Below, piece by piece: positions 9,582-18,307 of a stretch of 64,000 bases of DNA. The notes under the pieces are model-generated. The model searched no databases. It was not told where the DNA came from and worked only from the letters and a program-made list of their open reading frames with translations. The stretch covers positions 310,001 through 374,000 of the forward strand of contig NZ_ONZI01000004.1 of NCBI RefSeq assembly GCF_900312995.1, read 5' to 3'. Position 1 is the first letter of the stretch. The number at the start of each line of letters is the position of its first letter. Both the position numbers and the translations under genes were made by a program. The DNA comes from Kushneria phyllosphaerae. GTDB taxonomy: Bacteria > Pseudomonadota > Gammaproteobacteria > Pseudomonadales > Halomonadaceae.

Positions 9582-11816
9582 TTACGACTTTTTGCCATAA
9601 CTGTAATGGTAATTACCGTAGTTGCCGCCATAGCGATGGGATGCTGTCTGTTCTATACCATTAAGAACAGTTCCCTTGATCTCAACACCACTGTGCTCAA
9701 ATCGACGCCTTGCCTGTTCAATTTCAGCAGGAGGATTTACGCCATATCGTGCCAGCAGCATGTTGGTGCCTGCCTGCTTACCGATAATTGCAGCATCCGT
9801 GACGGCCAGAATCGGCGGGGTATCAATGATGATCAAGTCATAATGCTGATCAGCCCAGGCCAACAGTTCGCTGAATCCGGCACTCATCAGAAGTTCAGCA
9901 GGATTCGGCGGCGCGGCACCTCGGGAAATAAAGTCCAGCCCATCAACGCCACCGGAGCGTACCACTTCAGAAGCCGTGGTCCTGCGCGCCAGAATATCGC
10001 TCAGTCCCTTTTCTGACCGGCCCTTGAAGACATGATGAAGATGTCCCATACGCATATCAGCGTCAATGACCAGCACTCGCTGCCCTGCCTGAGCACAGAC
10101 CACGCCCAGATTTGACACTACGAAGCTTTTGCCGGCGCCCGGGCTGGCACTGCTGATCATGAGCCGCGCATTGGGAGCTTCCATCATGGCAAAGTGCAGG
10201 CTGGTGCGCAGGCTACGTACGGCTTCAACAGCCTGGTCATCAGAGTTGCGCAGAGCCAGAACACCGGTATCCACCGTATTTCTTGCACTCTGATTGCGCC
10301 CGATACGCAGATTGCGATTTCCACGCGTTCTTTTTACCAGGCCGCTCTGGTTACCGCTTAACGGTATAGAGGCGTAAACGGGCATACCGATCTGTTCAAG
10401 CTGCTCGGGGCTTTCGATGCCACGATTCATGATGCGACGGATCAAGACCACAATAATGGCAATCACCAGGCCGAGCACAAAAGCGATAACCGTGACAAGA
10501 ACCTTGCGTGGTGCTACCGGGCTGTTCTGCAGGGTGGAGTCATCGATGATGCGAACGTTGCCAACGGCACCCGCTTTTGCAATGTTCATCTCCTGCATGC
10601 GGTTAAGCATCTGAACGTACATTTCCTGATTGACGTTCACATCACGCTGAAGCCGTAGAACTTCCTGCTGTGTTTCAGGCAGGCCGTCAACACGCTTTTG
10701 CAGTCTCTCCTTCTCGGCATTGAGCTCTTCACGCTTTTGCAGCAATGCCTGATATTGGGGATGACTCTTGTTAAAACGACGTGACAAGTCCGCTTCGTCA
10801 AACTTGAGCTGGTTAAGCTGATTATCGAGGTTGACGATTTGATTCAGTACTGAAGAAGTTTCCTGATCAAGGTCAACGGAATCCTGATTCACACGATAGT
10901 TATTCAGCTTGTTTTCGGCTTCAACCAGGCTGTCACGAACACGTGGCGCCTGCTGATTCAGGAAGTCGAGACTTTGCTGCGCTTCAGCAGACTGCCTTTC
11001 AATATTTTGCGTGATGTAAATATCAGTAATGGCCTTGAGGCTGTTACGGATTTCATCTCGATCAGTACCGTTTAGCGTCAGTTGCAGTATGCCCGTTCCG
11101 GAGCGGCCCACTTCTTCAACGTCAAAACCGGCGCGCAGGCTGTTGATTGCTGACAGACGTGAACGCTTGACGACAGTAAATTCAGCGCCTTGACCTGCCG
11201 TCATGTCCATGACGCGCATTTCAACATTGCCATCACGTGATTGCGCCAGCTGGCCTACCTGACCTTCCAGAACCAACTGCCCATCGTCACGAAGCTCATA
11301 GCGATCGTTACCCAGCGACTTGATGGTCAGCGGGCGGTTGATCCAGCTGTCAGGAACAACAAAGCGGGTAACATTGATGCTTTCTCCGGCCCATACCGAC
11401 GACCAGCCTTGAGCAAAGGAAGGACGCTCAATCCCACGACGCGCCAGCGTATCTCCCAGAATCGGAAGGCCGTCGGGCGTAATGCTCAGCTGGAGATTAA
11501 GGCGATCAGCCGCCTGACCCAGGACCATTCGCGACGTAAGGATCTGCATTTCGGCGGTTGATCGTGGGGTGTCCCCAAAAACGCCGAGATTTTGCACCGG
11601 ATTGCTGGCCGGATTGGCACGCCCTTCTATTTCGAGAAGGGCATCACTTTGATAGACCGGCGTTTTAAAAGTGACATATAAAATCCCGAGAAACGTAAAC
11701 ACGCATACGATCAGGGCGATCAGCCACTTGTTATCAATCATCAGACCGAAAAGCCGACCTAGATCAAGCTCTTCGCCGGAATCGGCTGACTGATATTTTT
11801 CAGTATTCGAGGCCAT
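9582..11816 (-). CDS. wzc: Wzc-type polysaccharide co-polymerase / tyrosine autokinase
   Basis: This 744-residue inner-membrane protein has a Wzz domain between two membrane helices (about 30-50 and 438-460) with coiled coil at about 270-410. A cytoplasmic BY-kinase domain follows: Walker A SASPGAGKS (556-564), Walker A' VLVIDADMRMG (581-591) and Walker B IIIDTPP (662-668). The tail carries a tyrosine cluster (Y729, Y733, Y736, Y738, Y740), the autophosphorylation site. It controls chain length and export together with Wza. The cognate phosphatase gene wzb, normally found between wza and wzc, is absent. Confidence 0.95.
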   Translation of the reverse strand: MASNTEKYQSADSGEELDLGRLFGLMIDNKWLIALIVCVFTFLGILYVTFKTPVYQSDALLEIEGRANPASNPVQNLGVFGDTPRSTAEMQILTSRMVLGQAADRLNLQLSITPDGLPILGDTLARRGIERPSFAQGWSSVWAGESINVTRFVVPDSWINRPLTIKSLGNDRYELRDDGQLVLEGQVGQLAQSRDGNVEMRVMDMTAGQGAEFTVVKRSRLSAINSLRAGFDVEEVGRSGTGILQLTLNGTDRDEIRNSLKAITDIYITQNIERQSAEAQQSLDFLNQQAPRVRDSLVEAENKLNNYRVNQDSVDLDQETSSVLNQIVNLDNQLNQLKFDEADLSRRFNKSHPQYQALLQKREELNAEKERLQKRVDGLPETQQEVLRLQRDVNVNQEMYVQMLNRMQEMNIAKAGAVGNVRIIDDSTLQNSPVAPRKVLVTVIAFVLGLVIAIIVVLIRRIMNRGIESPEQLEQIGMPVYASIPLSGNQSGLVKRTRGNRNLRIGRNQSARNTVDTGVLALRNSDDQAVEAVRSLRTSLHFAMMEAPNARLMISSASPGAGKSFVVSNLGVVCAQAGQRVLVIDADMRMGHLHHVFKGRSEKGLSDILARRTTASEVVRSGGVDGLDFISRGAAPPNPAELLMSAGFSELLAWADQHYDLIIIDTPPILAVTDAAIIGKQAGTNMLLARYGVNPPAEIEQARRRFEHSGVEIKGTVLNGIEQTASHRYGGNYGNYHYSYGKKS

Positions 11817-11910
11817 ATTGATTTATCACTGATTCCATTTACGAAATGGTACATGAGCATCTCTGTCAGTTTTATACAGCGCTCATTTCCGATACTGCCG
11901 ACTCAAGGGG

Positions 11911-11938
11911 CGCGCTATCCAGATGCCCGGATAGCGCG
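11911..11938 (-). other. Intercistronic hairpin between wza and wzc
   Basis: A 10-bp perfect stem (arms 11911-11920 and 11929-11938, CGCGCTATCC and its complement) with an 8-nt loop lies 8 bp after the wza stop codon. No T-run follows on the minus strand, so it is not a full intrinsic terminator. It could be an mRNA-stabilising element or attenuator that raises wza over the downstream genes. Confidence 0.6.
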
Positions 11939-11945
11939 GGCTCCG

Positions 11946-13064
11946 TTAGAGGTCGTTATAGTCTCTGACCGAGCCAACCGATTGACGAGTAAGGTTTGTG
12001 GACGGCAGCAACTGGCTGATCACGCGGTTCCAGCGGCTGATCGGCGCGGTCGTGACATAGACAATGTCTCTCGGCTCAAGCTGGAACTCTGTACCAATGA
12101 CATAGGCTGCAGCATTACTGGCATCAAGCTGATAAACCGTTGCCTGCTTATCGCCCGGGCCACCCTGTCGGATAACGAAAATACCCGATGCACGTGCCTG
12201 AATTTCATCAATGCCGCCCGACTGGCTCAGGGCATCCACCAGATTAAAGCGGTGTCCACCCATCGGCAGATCCTGCGGTCTTTGAACCTCACCAAGCACA
12301 TAAACCTTTTCATCACCAACATCAGGTACGTGCAGCACATCGCCATCATGAAGCAGGCGATTCTGGCTGATCTGGCCATTTTGCAGCATGTCATAAACGT
12401 TGATGATTTCTTCCTGACCATTATGGGTCAGGACCACATGTCGCCAGTCAGCGTTTTCGTTAAGACCACCGGCACTACTGATTGCATCCAGCACCGTGAG
12501 TGGCGTATTAGTAATGGGCTGCTGACCGGGGTTGGATACCTGCCCGCTGACATAGGCCTTCTGGGACTGGAAACTGGCAATATTGACTTCAACCTGCGGC
12601 TCGGCAATGTAATCGGCCAATGCAGCAGCAATCTGGGTACGGACATCGGCGACATTTTTGCCGGCGACATGGATACGGCCCACATAGGGATAGAAAATGG
12701 TGCCATCACCATGCACCACGTTCCCGGTCTCAACGGAGCTTCGCTCTCCTCCTGCCGGAATGGTAAGTTCAGGATGGTCATAAACGACAATATTGAGAAT
12801 ATCGCCCTTGCCTATACGATACTCATAATCGCTGGCGTCGAACTTCATCTCATCAGAGGCCTCTTTCAAGCCTTGCTGAGAGCTGAACTCCTTGCGGGCT
12901 GCGTTTTGCGCCTGCACAAGGCCAAAAGTGATGGGCTGCACATCTACCAGATCATCAATGGGTGGCCCCGAATTTTCGTAGGGCATATCACTACCGGGAG
13001 AAAGAACACAGCCTCCCAGAAAAAGGGAGCTCCCCAACAAGGCACAACTCAGCAGCCGCTTCAT
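11946..13064 (-). CDS. wza: Polysaccharide export outer-membrane lipoprotein Wza
   Basis: From the chosen start the protein has 372 residues. It begins MKRLLSC, with a lipobox LFLGGC ending at C19, so it is a lipoprotein. It carries a poly-export (PES) domain (YRIGKGDILNIVVYDHPEL) and SLBB repeats (AYVSGQVSNPGQQ; VYVLGEVQRP). Wza forms the octameric outer-membrane channel for capsule/EPS. A longer frame reaches 13106, but the ATG at 13064 has AGGAG at a proper distance and gives the clean signal peptide, so the upstream part is untranslated leader carrying the ops element. It is the first gene of the operon. Confidence 0.94.
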   Translation of the reverse strand: MKRLLSCALLGSSLFLGGCVLSPGSDMPYENSGPPIDDLVDVQPITFGLVQAQNAARKEFSSQQGLKEASDEMKFDASDYEYRIGKGDILNIVVYDHPELTIPAGGERSSVETGNVVHGDGTIFYPYVGRIHVAGKNVADVRTQIAAALADYIAEPQVEVNIASFQSQKAYVSGQVSNPGQQPITNTPLTVLDAISSAGGLNENADWRHVVLTHNGQEEIINVYDMLQNGQISQNRLLHDGDVLHVPDVGDEKVYVLGEVQRPQDLPMGGHRFNLVDALSQSGGIDEIQARASGIFVIRQGGPGDKQATVYQLDASNAAAYVIGTEFQLEPRDIVYVTTAPISRWNRVISQLLPSTNLTRQSVGSVRDYNDL

Positions 13065-13103
13065 TAACCGCTTACTCCTGTCAAAATTATTCCGGCGTCT
13101 GGA

Positions 13104-13115
13104 CACGCTACCGCC
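13104..13115 (-). promoter_or_regulatory. ops element (RfaH recruitment site) of the polysaccharide operon
   Basis: The minus strand reads GGCGGTAGCGTG, identical to the ops core of JUMPstart sequences in enterobacterial capsule and O-antigen operons. It lies 39 bp upstream of the wza ATG, inside the transcribed leader. In known systems ops in the non-template strand pauses RNA polymerase and loads the antiterminator RfaH, which allows long polysaccharide operons to be read through. No rfaH gene is in the window. Confidence 0.8.
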
Positions 13116-13653
13116 ACGGAATGTCGATACTGGCGTGTTTCCGAGGCCATAAAATACCGCCGATGTTGCTGTTCTACTCGGCGCTGGCCGAGCGGTATCG
13201 CATGATGCAGCAGTCCATGACTACAAGTCGAATCGACGCCTCAATAGCATGACCTGACCCTATTAAAGGAATCGGCAAAGATGCCGGCGGTCTTTAATTA
13301 AAGGTCAGATAAAATTATTCAGACTTCTGGATTGCCGCTGATGCTATCAGACCCCCATTGGCGAGGGTATGCTGCTTTGCGCATCATTATTTCGAGATTC
13401 TACAGCACCAGCATCTCACCCGCCATTAACCACCCGGGGCTTTTTACAAACCATCATGTCACGGCGTGTTACAAAACCCCCTTGATAAGACGATAGATCA
13501 CCCCGTCAATGGCCTTCGAATATTTTAAACGGTTATTGTTTTGACGCTTGTGCAGAAAACACATGGCCTGAAGCCAACACTAAATATTTTGGCAGGACAT
13601 GTCATGGAAGATGCTTTTTTGTTGGCAAACAACTCTAAAATAAAACCCTAGGC
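13116..13653. other. Intergenic region upstream of the polysaccharide operon
   Basis: About 540 bp between the ops element and the terminator of the H-NS gene. It should contain the promoter of the polysaccharide operon. It holds a perfect 12-bp palindrome CTTTAATTAAAG at 13292-13303, which could be an operator. No convincing -35/-10 pair and no open reading frame with a ribosome binding site stood out. Confidence 0.5.
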
Positions 13654-13680
13654 ATAAAAAAGGGCCGCTTGGCGGCCCTT
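13654..13680 (-). terminator. Intrinsic terminator of the MvaT/H-NS gene
   Basis: The stem AGGGCCGC/GCGGCCCT (13661-13680 with a short loop) is followed on the minus strand by a run of T residues (13660-13655). It lies 13 bp past the stop of the H-NS-family gene. Confidence 0.88.
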
Positions 13681-13693
13681 CGAAGGGAGAAAC

Positions 13694-14077
13694 TTACTCA
13701 GTACGCTCAAGCCACTGCTCAACCGTATCGTTACCGTACTCTTCCTTCCATGCCTTGAGCGTTTTCTGATTACCACCGCGAGTCTCTACAACCTCACCGC
13801 TATGCGGGTTGCGATATACCTTCAACTTGCGCTTGCGCCGGCCTGCGCTCTGGCTGTCAGACGAAGAGGGCTGCCTGGTAGCGGACTGCACGTCATTAGG
13901 ATCAAGAATATCAATGACATCAGCGGCTGTCTTGTCATGGGACTGCATAAGCTGCTCAAGCTTTTCCTTGAACTCGAGCTCACCCTTGAGCCTTTGATCC
14001 TGCTCAAGTTGCTGCAATTCATCGCGCAGCTGCTTGAGCAGTTGTTCTTTTTTCATATATTCATTTAACAGTGACAT
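13694..14077 (-). CDS. MvaT/H-NS family nucleoid-associated protein
   Basis: This 127-residue protein has an N-terminal coiled coil (MSLLNEYMKKEQLLKQLRDE, about 1-60), a basic linker (RRKRKLKVYR) and a C-terminal DNA-binding domain with NPHSGEVVETRGGNQKTLKAWK. The TRGGN loop and this order match the Pseudomonas MvaT/MvaU branch of H-NS proteins, which bind AT-rich DNA and silence acquired genes. The chosen ATG at 14077 follows GAGG; a TTG two codons upstream is in frame but lacks spacing. It stands alone with its own terminator, next to the AT-rich polysaccharide locus it may silence. Confidence 0.92.
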   Translation of the reverse strand: MSLLNEYMKKEQLLKQLRDELQQLEQDQRLKGELEFKEKLEQLMQSHDKTAADVIDILDPNDVQSATRQPSSSDSQSAGRRKRKLKVYRNPHSGEVVETRGGNQKTLKAWKEEYGNDTVEQWLERTE

Positions 14078-14516
14078 TACCAACCTCTTCAGCTAATACA
14101 CATCTCTTCCCGAGATGCTGACCCTGCGGTCTATTAAAATAGTTTTAACCTTTGGTTGCGCCGATAATACTTCAAAAAAAGAGTGTTTTAAAGCGAAAAC
14201 CAATTCCTTTGGCCATGCAAGGCACGTTAAACGATATATAACTGTGCCACATCTATCATTATTAATATTAGAAAGCCCTTTCAAAACATTTCTGCTAATA
14301 AAAAAGCACTAATTGATTCCTGATCCCTTAACTGCCTACAACCTGTGCGCCCGCATCGTACTCAGGGCCCTGGCGAAATCTGAAACCCGTCAAACTCTAT
14401 ATGTGAAAATGGTTTTCAGCCATTCAAAATCCGACCCACTGTCGAGAGGTCATGAAGGATTTATAGTGCAAGTAAGCTATAGTAGGCATACTCATATAGC
14501 TTCCCCAAGACCTGTG
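14078..14516. other. AT-rich divergent intergenic region between the H-NS gene and dinB
   Basis: About 440 bp without a supported gene. The part next to the H-NS gene (14110-14310) is distinctly AT-rich, as expected for a promoter region bound by H-NS itself. The dinB frame stays open upstream to 14313, but its extension is not DinB-like. TATAGT at 14462 could be a -10 for dinB; no clear LexA box was seen. Confidence 0.4.
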
Positions 14517-15560
14517 ATGCGCAAGATACTTCACGCTGACTGCGACTGCTTCTATGCAGCGGTCGAAATGCGCGACAACCCCTCTCTTCGACACATACCA
14601 CTGGTCATTGGAGGGAAAACGGAAAGCAGGGGGGTTGTGGCCACCTGCAACTACCCGGCTCGTGACTATGGCATACACTCGGCCATGTCGATGGCCCATG
14701 CCCAAAGACTTTGCCCTCACCTACACCGACTGAGCCCCGACTTTGACAAATACCGGGAAGCGTCGCAGCAGGTGCAAACCATATTCAGCGAGTTGACGCC
14801 ACTGATCGAGCCACTGTCTCTTGATGAAGCCTTTCTGGATGTCACCCATGTCGAGCGCATGAAAGGAAGTGCCACGTGGATGGCGCAATGGCTCAAGCAG
14901 CAGGTACAAGAGCGTGTAGGCATTACCATCTCTGTCGGCGTCGCCCCCAACAAATTTCTCGCCAAAATTGCCAGCGACTGGCAAAAGCCTGACGGCCTGT
15001 ACACCATCACCCCTGACCAGGTGAGCGATTTTCTGGATCAGCTTTCCATTACAAAACTTCATGGCGTGGGGCCGGCGACCGCGAAAAAGCTCGAAGCCCA
15101 GGGGATCCATACCTGCAAGGAGTTGAGAGCCATTGAGCTGACGATACTTCTCGAAGAGTTTGGGAAGTTCGGCGTGCGGCTACATGAATTGGCACGTGGT
15201 ATAGACGAACGGCCAGTCAAGGTAGAAAGAGAGCGAAAATCGATTAGCGTGGAAACCACGTTTGATCGAGACCTTCCCAGCATGACTGTCTGTCGTGAGG
15301 AAATAACCGATCTCGTCATGCGTCTGGAAGAGCGTATGGCTCGCCACCAACATCCAGCGATCAACAAGCTTTTCGTCAAGATCCGTTTTGACGATTTTTC
15401 GATCACGACCATGGAGACTGCAGGGAGAACGCCGGAACTTGAAAGCTTTCTACCGCTTTTTGACACCGCATGGCACCGGGCAGAGCGACCGGTCAGGCTG
15501 CTTGGTGTGGGGGTAAGACTTGTATCCGAGGATGCACAGCGACAGATGGGGCTTTTTTGA
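14517..15560 (+). CDS. dinB: DNA polymerase IV (Y family)
   Basis: This 347-residue translesion polymerase starts at ATG 14517. The first motif, HADCDCFYAAVE, carries the catalytic Asp at residue 8. CNYPARDYGIHSAM lies at about 44-57, and SLDEAFLD at 101-108 contains the catalytic D103/E104 pair. Helix-hairpin-helix and little-finger regions follow (HGVGPATAKKL; SVETTFDRDL), and the C-terminus ends in QMGLF, a typical beta-clamp binding end. The frame extends 68 codons upstream, but those residues are unlike DinB and lack a good RBS; the start chosen gives the conserved N-terminus. It converges on purU. Confidence 0.95.
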   Translation: MRKILHADCDCFYAAVEMRDNPSLRHIPLVIGGKTESRGVVATCNYPARDYGIHSAMSMAHAQRLCPHLHRLSPDFDKYREASQQVQTIFSELTPLIEPLSLDEAFLDVTHVERMKGSATWMAQWLKQQVQERVGITISVGVAPNKFLAKIASDWQKPDGLYTITPDQVSDFLDQLSITKLHGVGPATAKKLEAQGIHTCKELRAIELTILLEEFGKFGVRLHELARGIDERPVKVERERKSISVETTFDRDLPSMTVCREEITDLVMRLEERMARHQHPAINKLFVKIRFDDFSITTMETAGRTPELESFLPLFDTAWHRAERPVRLLGVGVRLVSEDAQRQMGLF

Positions 15561-15590
15561 TCTACTCCCGCTTCGTCGCTGCTCTTGTTC

Positions 15591-16454
15591 TCAGGAAAAG
15601 ACGACGGTCTTGTTACCATCGATCAACACGCGGTCCTGCAAGTGCCAGCGCACACCTCGGGCCAGTACCGATTTTTCTATGTCCCTTCCCAGACGAACCA
15701 GATCACCGGTCGTATGGCAGTGAGTGACGCGTTGAATGTCCTGCTCGATGATCGGTCCGGCGTCCAGCTCCTGAGTCACGTAGTGACAGGTCGCCCCGAT
15801 CAGCTTGACCCCACGAGTATGGGCCTGATGATAGGGTCTGGCGCCAGCAAAGGAAGGCAGGAAGCTGTGATGAATATTGATGATCTGTCCGCTATAGCGC
15901 TCACACAGTGAAGGCGGAATGATCTGCATGTAACGTGCCAGCACAATCGTATCGGCCTGACTGTCTTCAATCACCCTTTCCATGGCTGAAAAGGCAGGTG
16001 CTTTGTCATCAGCAGACACCGGAATATGGTGATATTCGATACCGTGCCATTCGACCACACTGCGCATGTCGTCATGATTGGAAATGACGCCTGCGATATC
16101 ACAGTCAAGCTCACCAGCCGTCCAGCGATATAGAAGATCTACCAGACAGTGAGACTCACGCGACACCATAATCATCAGGCGCCGACGCCGTTGCTCGCCA
16201 TCACGCCACTGCCATTGCATATCGAACTCTTCGGCAATCCGTGCAAAGGCCTGACGAAAGGCATCGCTATCGGCAGTCATGTTCCGGGTCTCGACTTCAT
16301 AGCGCATGAAAAAGCGCCCGGTTTCCAGATCGGAGTGCTGATTGGCTTCGGTAATAGAACCGCCTTGCTCGGCGATAAACGACGAAACACGCGCCACAAT
16401 ACCAACACGATCAGGACAGGTTACCACTAGACGACAAAGGGACATCGGGATCAC
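15591..16454 (-). CDS. purU: Formyltetrahydrofolate deformylase
   Basis: This 287-residue enzyme has an N-terminal ACT domain (CRLVVTCPDRVGIVARVSSF) and a C-terminal formyltransferase-like domain with SNHDDM, VLARYMQIIP and NIHHSFLPSF. These supply the conserved Asn/His catalytic residues of the hydrolase. PurU hydrolyses 10-formyl-THF to THF and formate, feeding PurT and balancing one-carbon pools. The start is either GTG at 16454, which has GAG just upstream, or ATG three codons later. It is divergent from the RNase J gene. Confidence 0.94.
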   Translation of the reverse strand: MIPMSLCRLVVTCPDRVGIVARVSSFIAEQGGSITEANQHSDLETGRFFMRYEVETRNMTADSDAFRQAFARIAEEFDMQWQWRDGEQRRRRLMIMVSRESHCLVDLLYRWTAGELDCDIAGVISNHDDMRSVVEWHGIEYHHIPVSADDKAPAFSAMERVIEDSQADTIVLARYMQIIPPSLCERYSGQIINIHHSFLPSFAGARPYHQAHTRGVKLIGATCHYVTQELDAGPIIEQDIQRVTHCHTTGDLVRLGRDIEKSVLARGVRWHLQDRVLIDGNKTVVFS

Positions 16455-16568
16455 GCTACTCGGTCAAAGACAGGAATTGTAGCGAATTCAGATGCTTTTG
16501 AGCAGTGTTCGTTGTGACCACATGATGCGTTGCGTATAGTTTGATATCAAACTAACGCCGGACCTGCC

Positions 16569-18215
16569 ATGGATCAGACACGCGTACAAGTTCGTCCCCG
16601 TCGCCGCTCTGAGATTGAAATACTACCGCTTGGTGGCTGTGGTGAAATCGGCATGAACCTGATGCTTTACGGCTTTCAGTCTCGATGGCTGATCGTCGAT
16701 TGCGGTATGGCGCTGCGTCAGGACCTTCACGACACCCCCTTGCAGATCCCGGACGTCTCTTCACTCGCAACGCTTGGCATCCAGCCTGAAGCCATTGTCA
16801 TTACTCATGGGCATGAGGACCATCTTGGTGCTCTGGGCTGGCTATGGCCGCGTTTTGGCTGCCCGATATATGCAACACCACTGGCAGCAGGCATTGCACG
16901 GCAAAAGCTGGTTGAGCAAGGTCTGGCAACCGATGCGATCCGCACCTTTACGCCGGGCACGCGTTTCAATGCAGGGCCCTTTTCCATACAAAGCATCAAT
17001 GTTGCTCACTCTATACCGGAAAGCGTGTCTCTACTGCTCGAGGTAGATCGCCATCGCATCCTGCATACGGGTGACTGGAAAATTGATCCTCACCCCGTAC
17101 TGGGAGCAAAAACACGAGAAGAGGATTTCACCAGCATTGCACCGGTTGATCTTGTGGTGGGTGACTCTACCAATGCCATGGTAGAAAACCATTCGCACAG
17201 CGAAAGCGAGGTGGCAGCCACCCTTGAACAGCTCATGGGAGGCTGTGAAGGACGCATTGTGGTCAGCTGCTTTGCCAGTAATCTGGCGCGCATTCTGGCC
17301 ACAGGGCTTGCTGCCCGGCGCCATCACCGACGCATTGCCCTGCTGGGCAGGGCAATGGAAAAAATGGTGCGGCTGGGACGCGAACTCGGTTACCTGGATG
17401 ATTTTCCGGATACGGTGCCCTTGTCCGATATTGGCTATCTGCCTCCGGAAGAAATTCTGATACTTGCTACCGGCAGCCAGGGGGAGCCTCGAGCAGCCCT
17501 CTCTCGGCTGGCGGCCAATCAACACTCGGCACTTGAAATCGAGCCCGGTGATTGCATCATTTTTTCTTCGCGCGCCATTCCGGGTAATGAAAGGGCCGTG
17601 ATGCGCCTGCAGCAGGCATTCACGCAAAGAGGCGCCCATGTTTACAGTGATGAGGCGCACCCGGGACTACATGCTTCAGGCCACCCTGGGCGTGATGAAC
17701 TACTCAGCATGTATCAATGGGTCAAGCCTTCTTACCTTCTGCCCGTGCATGGCGAAAACGCGCATCAAAAAGCCCATTGTGAGATTGCCGCCACGCTGGG
17801 TATTGAAAGTTCGATCCTGCCGATTAATGGCCAGTGGCTACGCTGGAATGGCAAACGCATGACGCTGGAAAGCACACTGACGCTTTCCCCGGTCATCATT
17901 TCTCAGCGTAAACGAGCGAAAAAGCCTTCAAATCGACACAACAATACGGTCATTGTGCTTCCCGTTATTTATCAGGCAGATACGGAGCAGTGGCAGCGCG
18001 TTGGCAGAATACTTATCGATAGCCAGGTCGATACTTTCGTAGATGAAGAGACACTGGGAGACTGGGTGGACATCACGCTTGAAGGGGTCACCGCTCGTTC
18101 TTCAAAAGTGCTTTCTCATCTATTGGAGGAGCGTGCCAATCACTGGCTCAGAGAGCAGCTAAGACAATCCTCCAGAATCACGATCGATATCGTTGACACA
18201 ACGCTGCGCGAATAG
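16569..18215 (+). CDS. rnj: Ribonuclease J family metallo-beta-lactamase nuclease
   Basis: This 548-residue protein has the RNase J layout: GGCGEIGMN at about 22-30, the metal motif HGHEDH (H80, H82, D84, H85), HTGDWK near 162 and GDSTNAM near 198. A beta-CASP domain and a C-terminal VHGENAHQKAH motif are also present. RNase J combines endo- and 5'-3' exoribonuclease activity. It is standard in Firmicutes and alphaproteobacteria and less usual in gammaproteobacteria, though known in this group. ATG 16569 gives the basic start MDQTRVQVRPRRR. It is monocistronic, with a terminator right after it. Confidence 0.88.
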   Translation: MDQTRVQVRPRRRSEIEILPLGGCGEIGMNLMLYGFQSRWLIVDCGMALRQDLHDTPLQIPDVSSLATLGIQPEAIVITHGHEDHLGALGWLWPRFGCPIYATPLAAGIARQKLVEQGLATDAIRTFTPGTRFNAGPFSIQSINVAHSIPESVSLLLEVDRHRILHTGDWKIDPHPVLGAKTREEDFTSIAPVDLVVGDSTNAMVENHSHSESEVAATLEQLMGGCEGRIVVSCFASNLARILATGLAARRHHRRIALLGRAMEKMVRLGRELGYLDDFPDTVPLSDIGYLPPEEILILATGSQGEPRAALSRLAANQHSALEIEPGDCIIFSSRAIPGNERAVMRLQQAFTQRGAHVYSDEAHPGLHASGHPGRDELLSMYQWVKPSYLLPVHGENAHQKAHCEIAATLGIESSILPINGQWLRWNGKRMTLESTLTLSPVIISQRKRAKKPSNRHNNTVIVLPVIYQADTEQWQRVGRILIDSQVDTFVDEETLGDWVDITLEGVTARSSKVLSHLLEERANHWLREQLRQSSRITIDIVDTTLRE

Positions 18216-18230
18216 AGATGCGATCATGAT

Positions 18231-18257
18231 AAAAGCCGTGCAGCCATCACGGCTTTT
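18231..18257. terminator. Bidirectional terminator between rnj and the H-NS-like gene
   Basis: Arms AAAAGCCGTG (18231-18240) and CACGGCTTTT (18248-18257) form a 10-bp stem flanked by A and T runs. It can stop transcription from rnj (+) and from the H-NS-like gene (-). Confidence 0.85.
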
Positions 18258-18307
18258 AAAGCAAAGATGATGCGCACCCAGGGATACTACTGGAAAGCCG
18301 GAAAGAA

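Noticed and set aside
11853..13067. 404-codon open frame on the plus strand across wza
   Set aside because: It is antisense to a well-supported wza gene with lipobox, PES and SLBB motifs, and its own translation matches no family. It is a shadow of a GC-rich coding region.
13065..13106. Longer N-terminus for Wza (start at 13106)
   Set aside because: It would place a charged stretch before the lipoprotein signal peptide, lacks a ribosome binding site and overlaps the ops element, which belongs in untranslated leader.
14313..14516. 68-codon N-terminal extension of DinB
   Set aside because: The extra residues do not resemble DinB, and the conserved polymerase start MRKILHADCDCFY begins at 14517.
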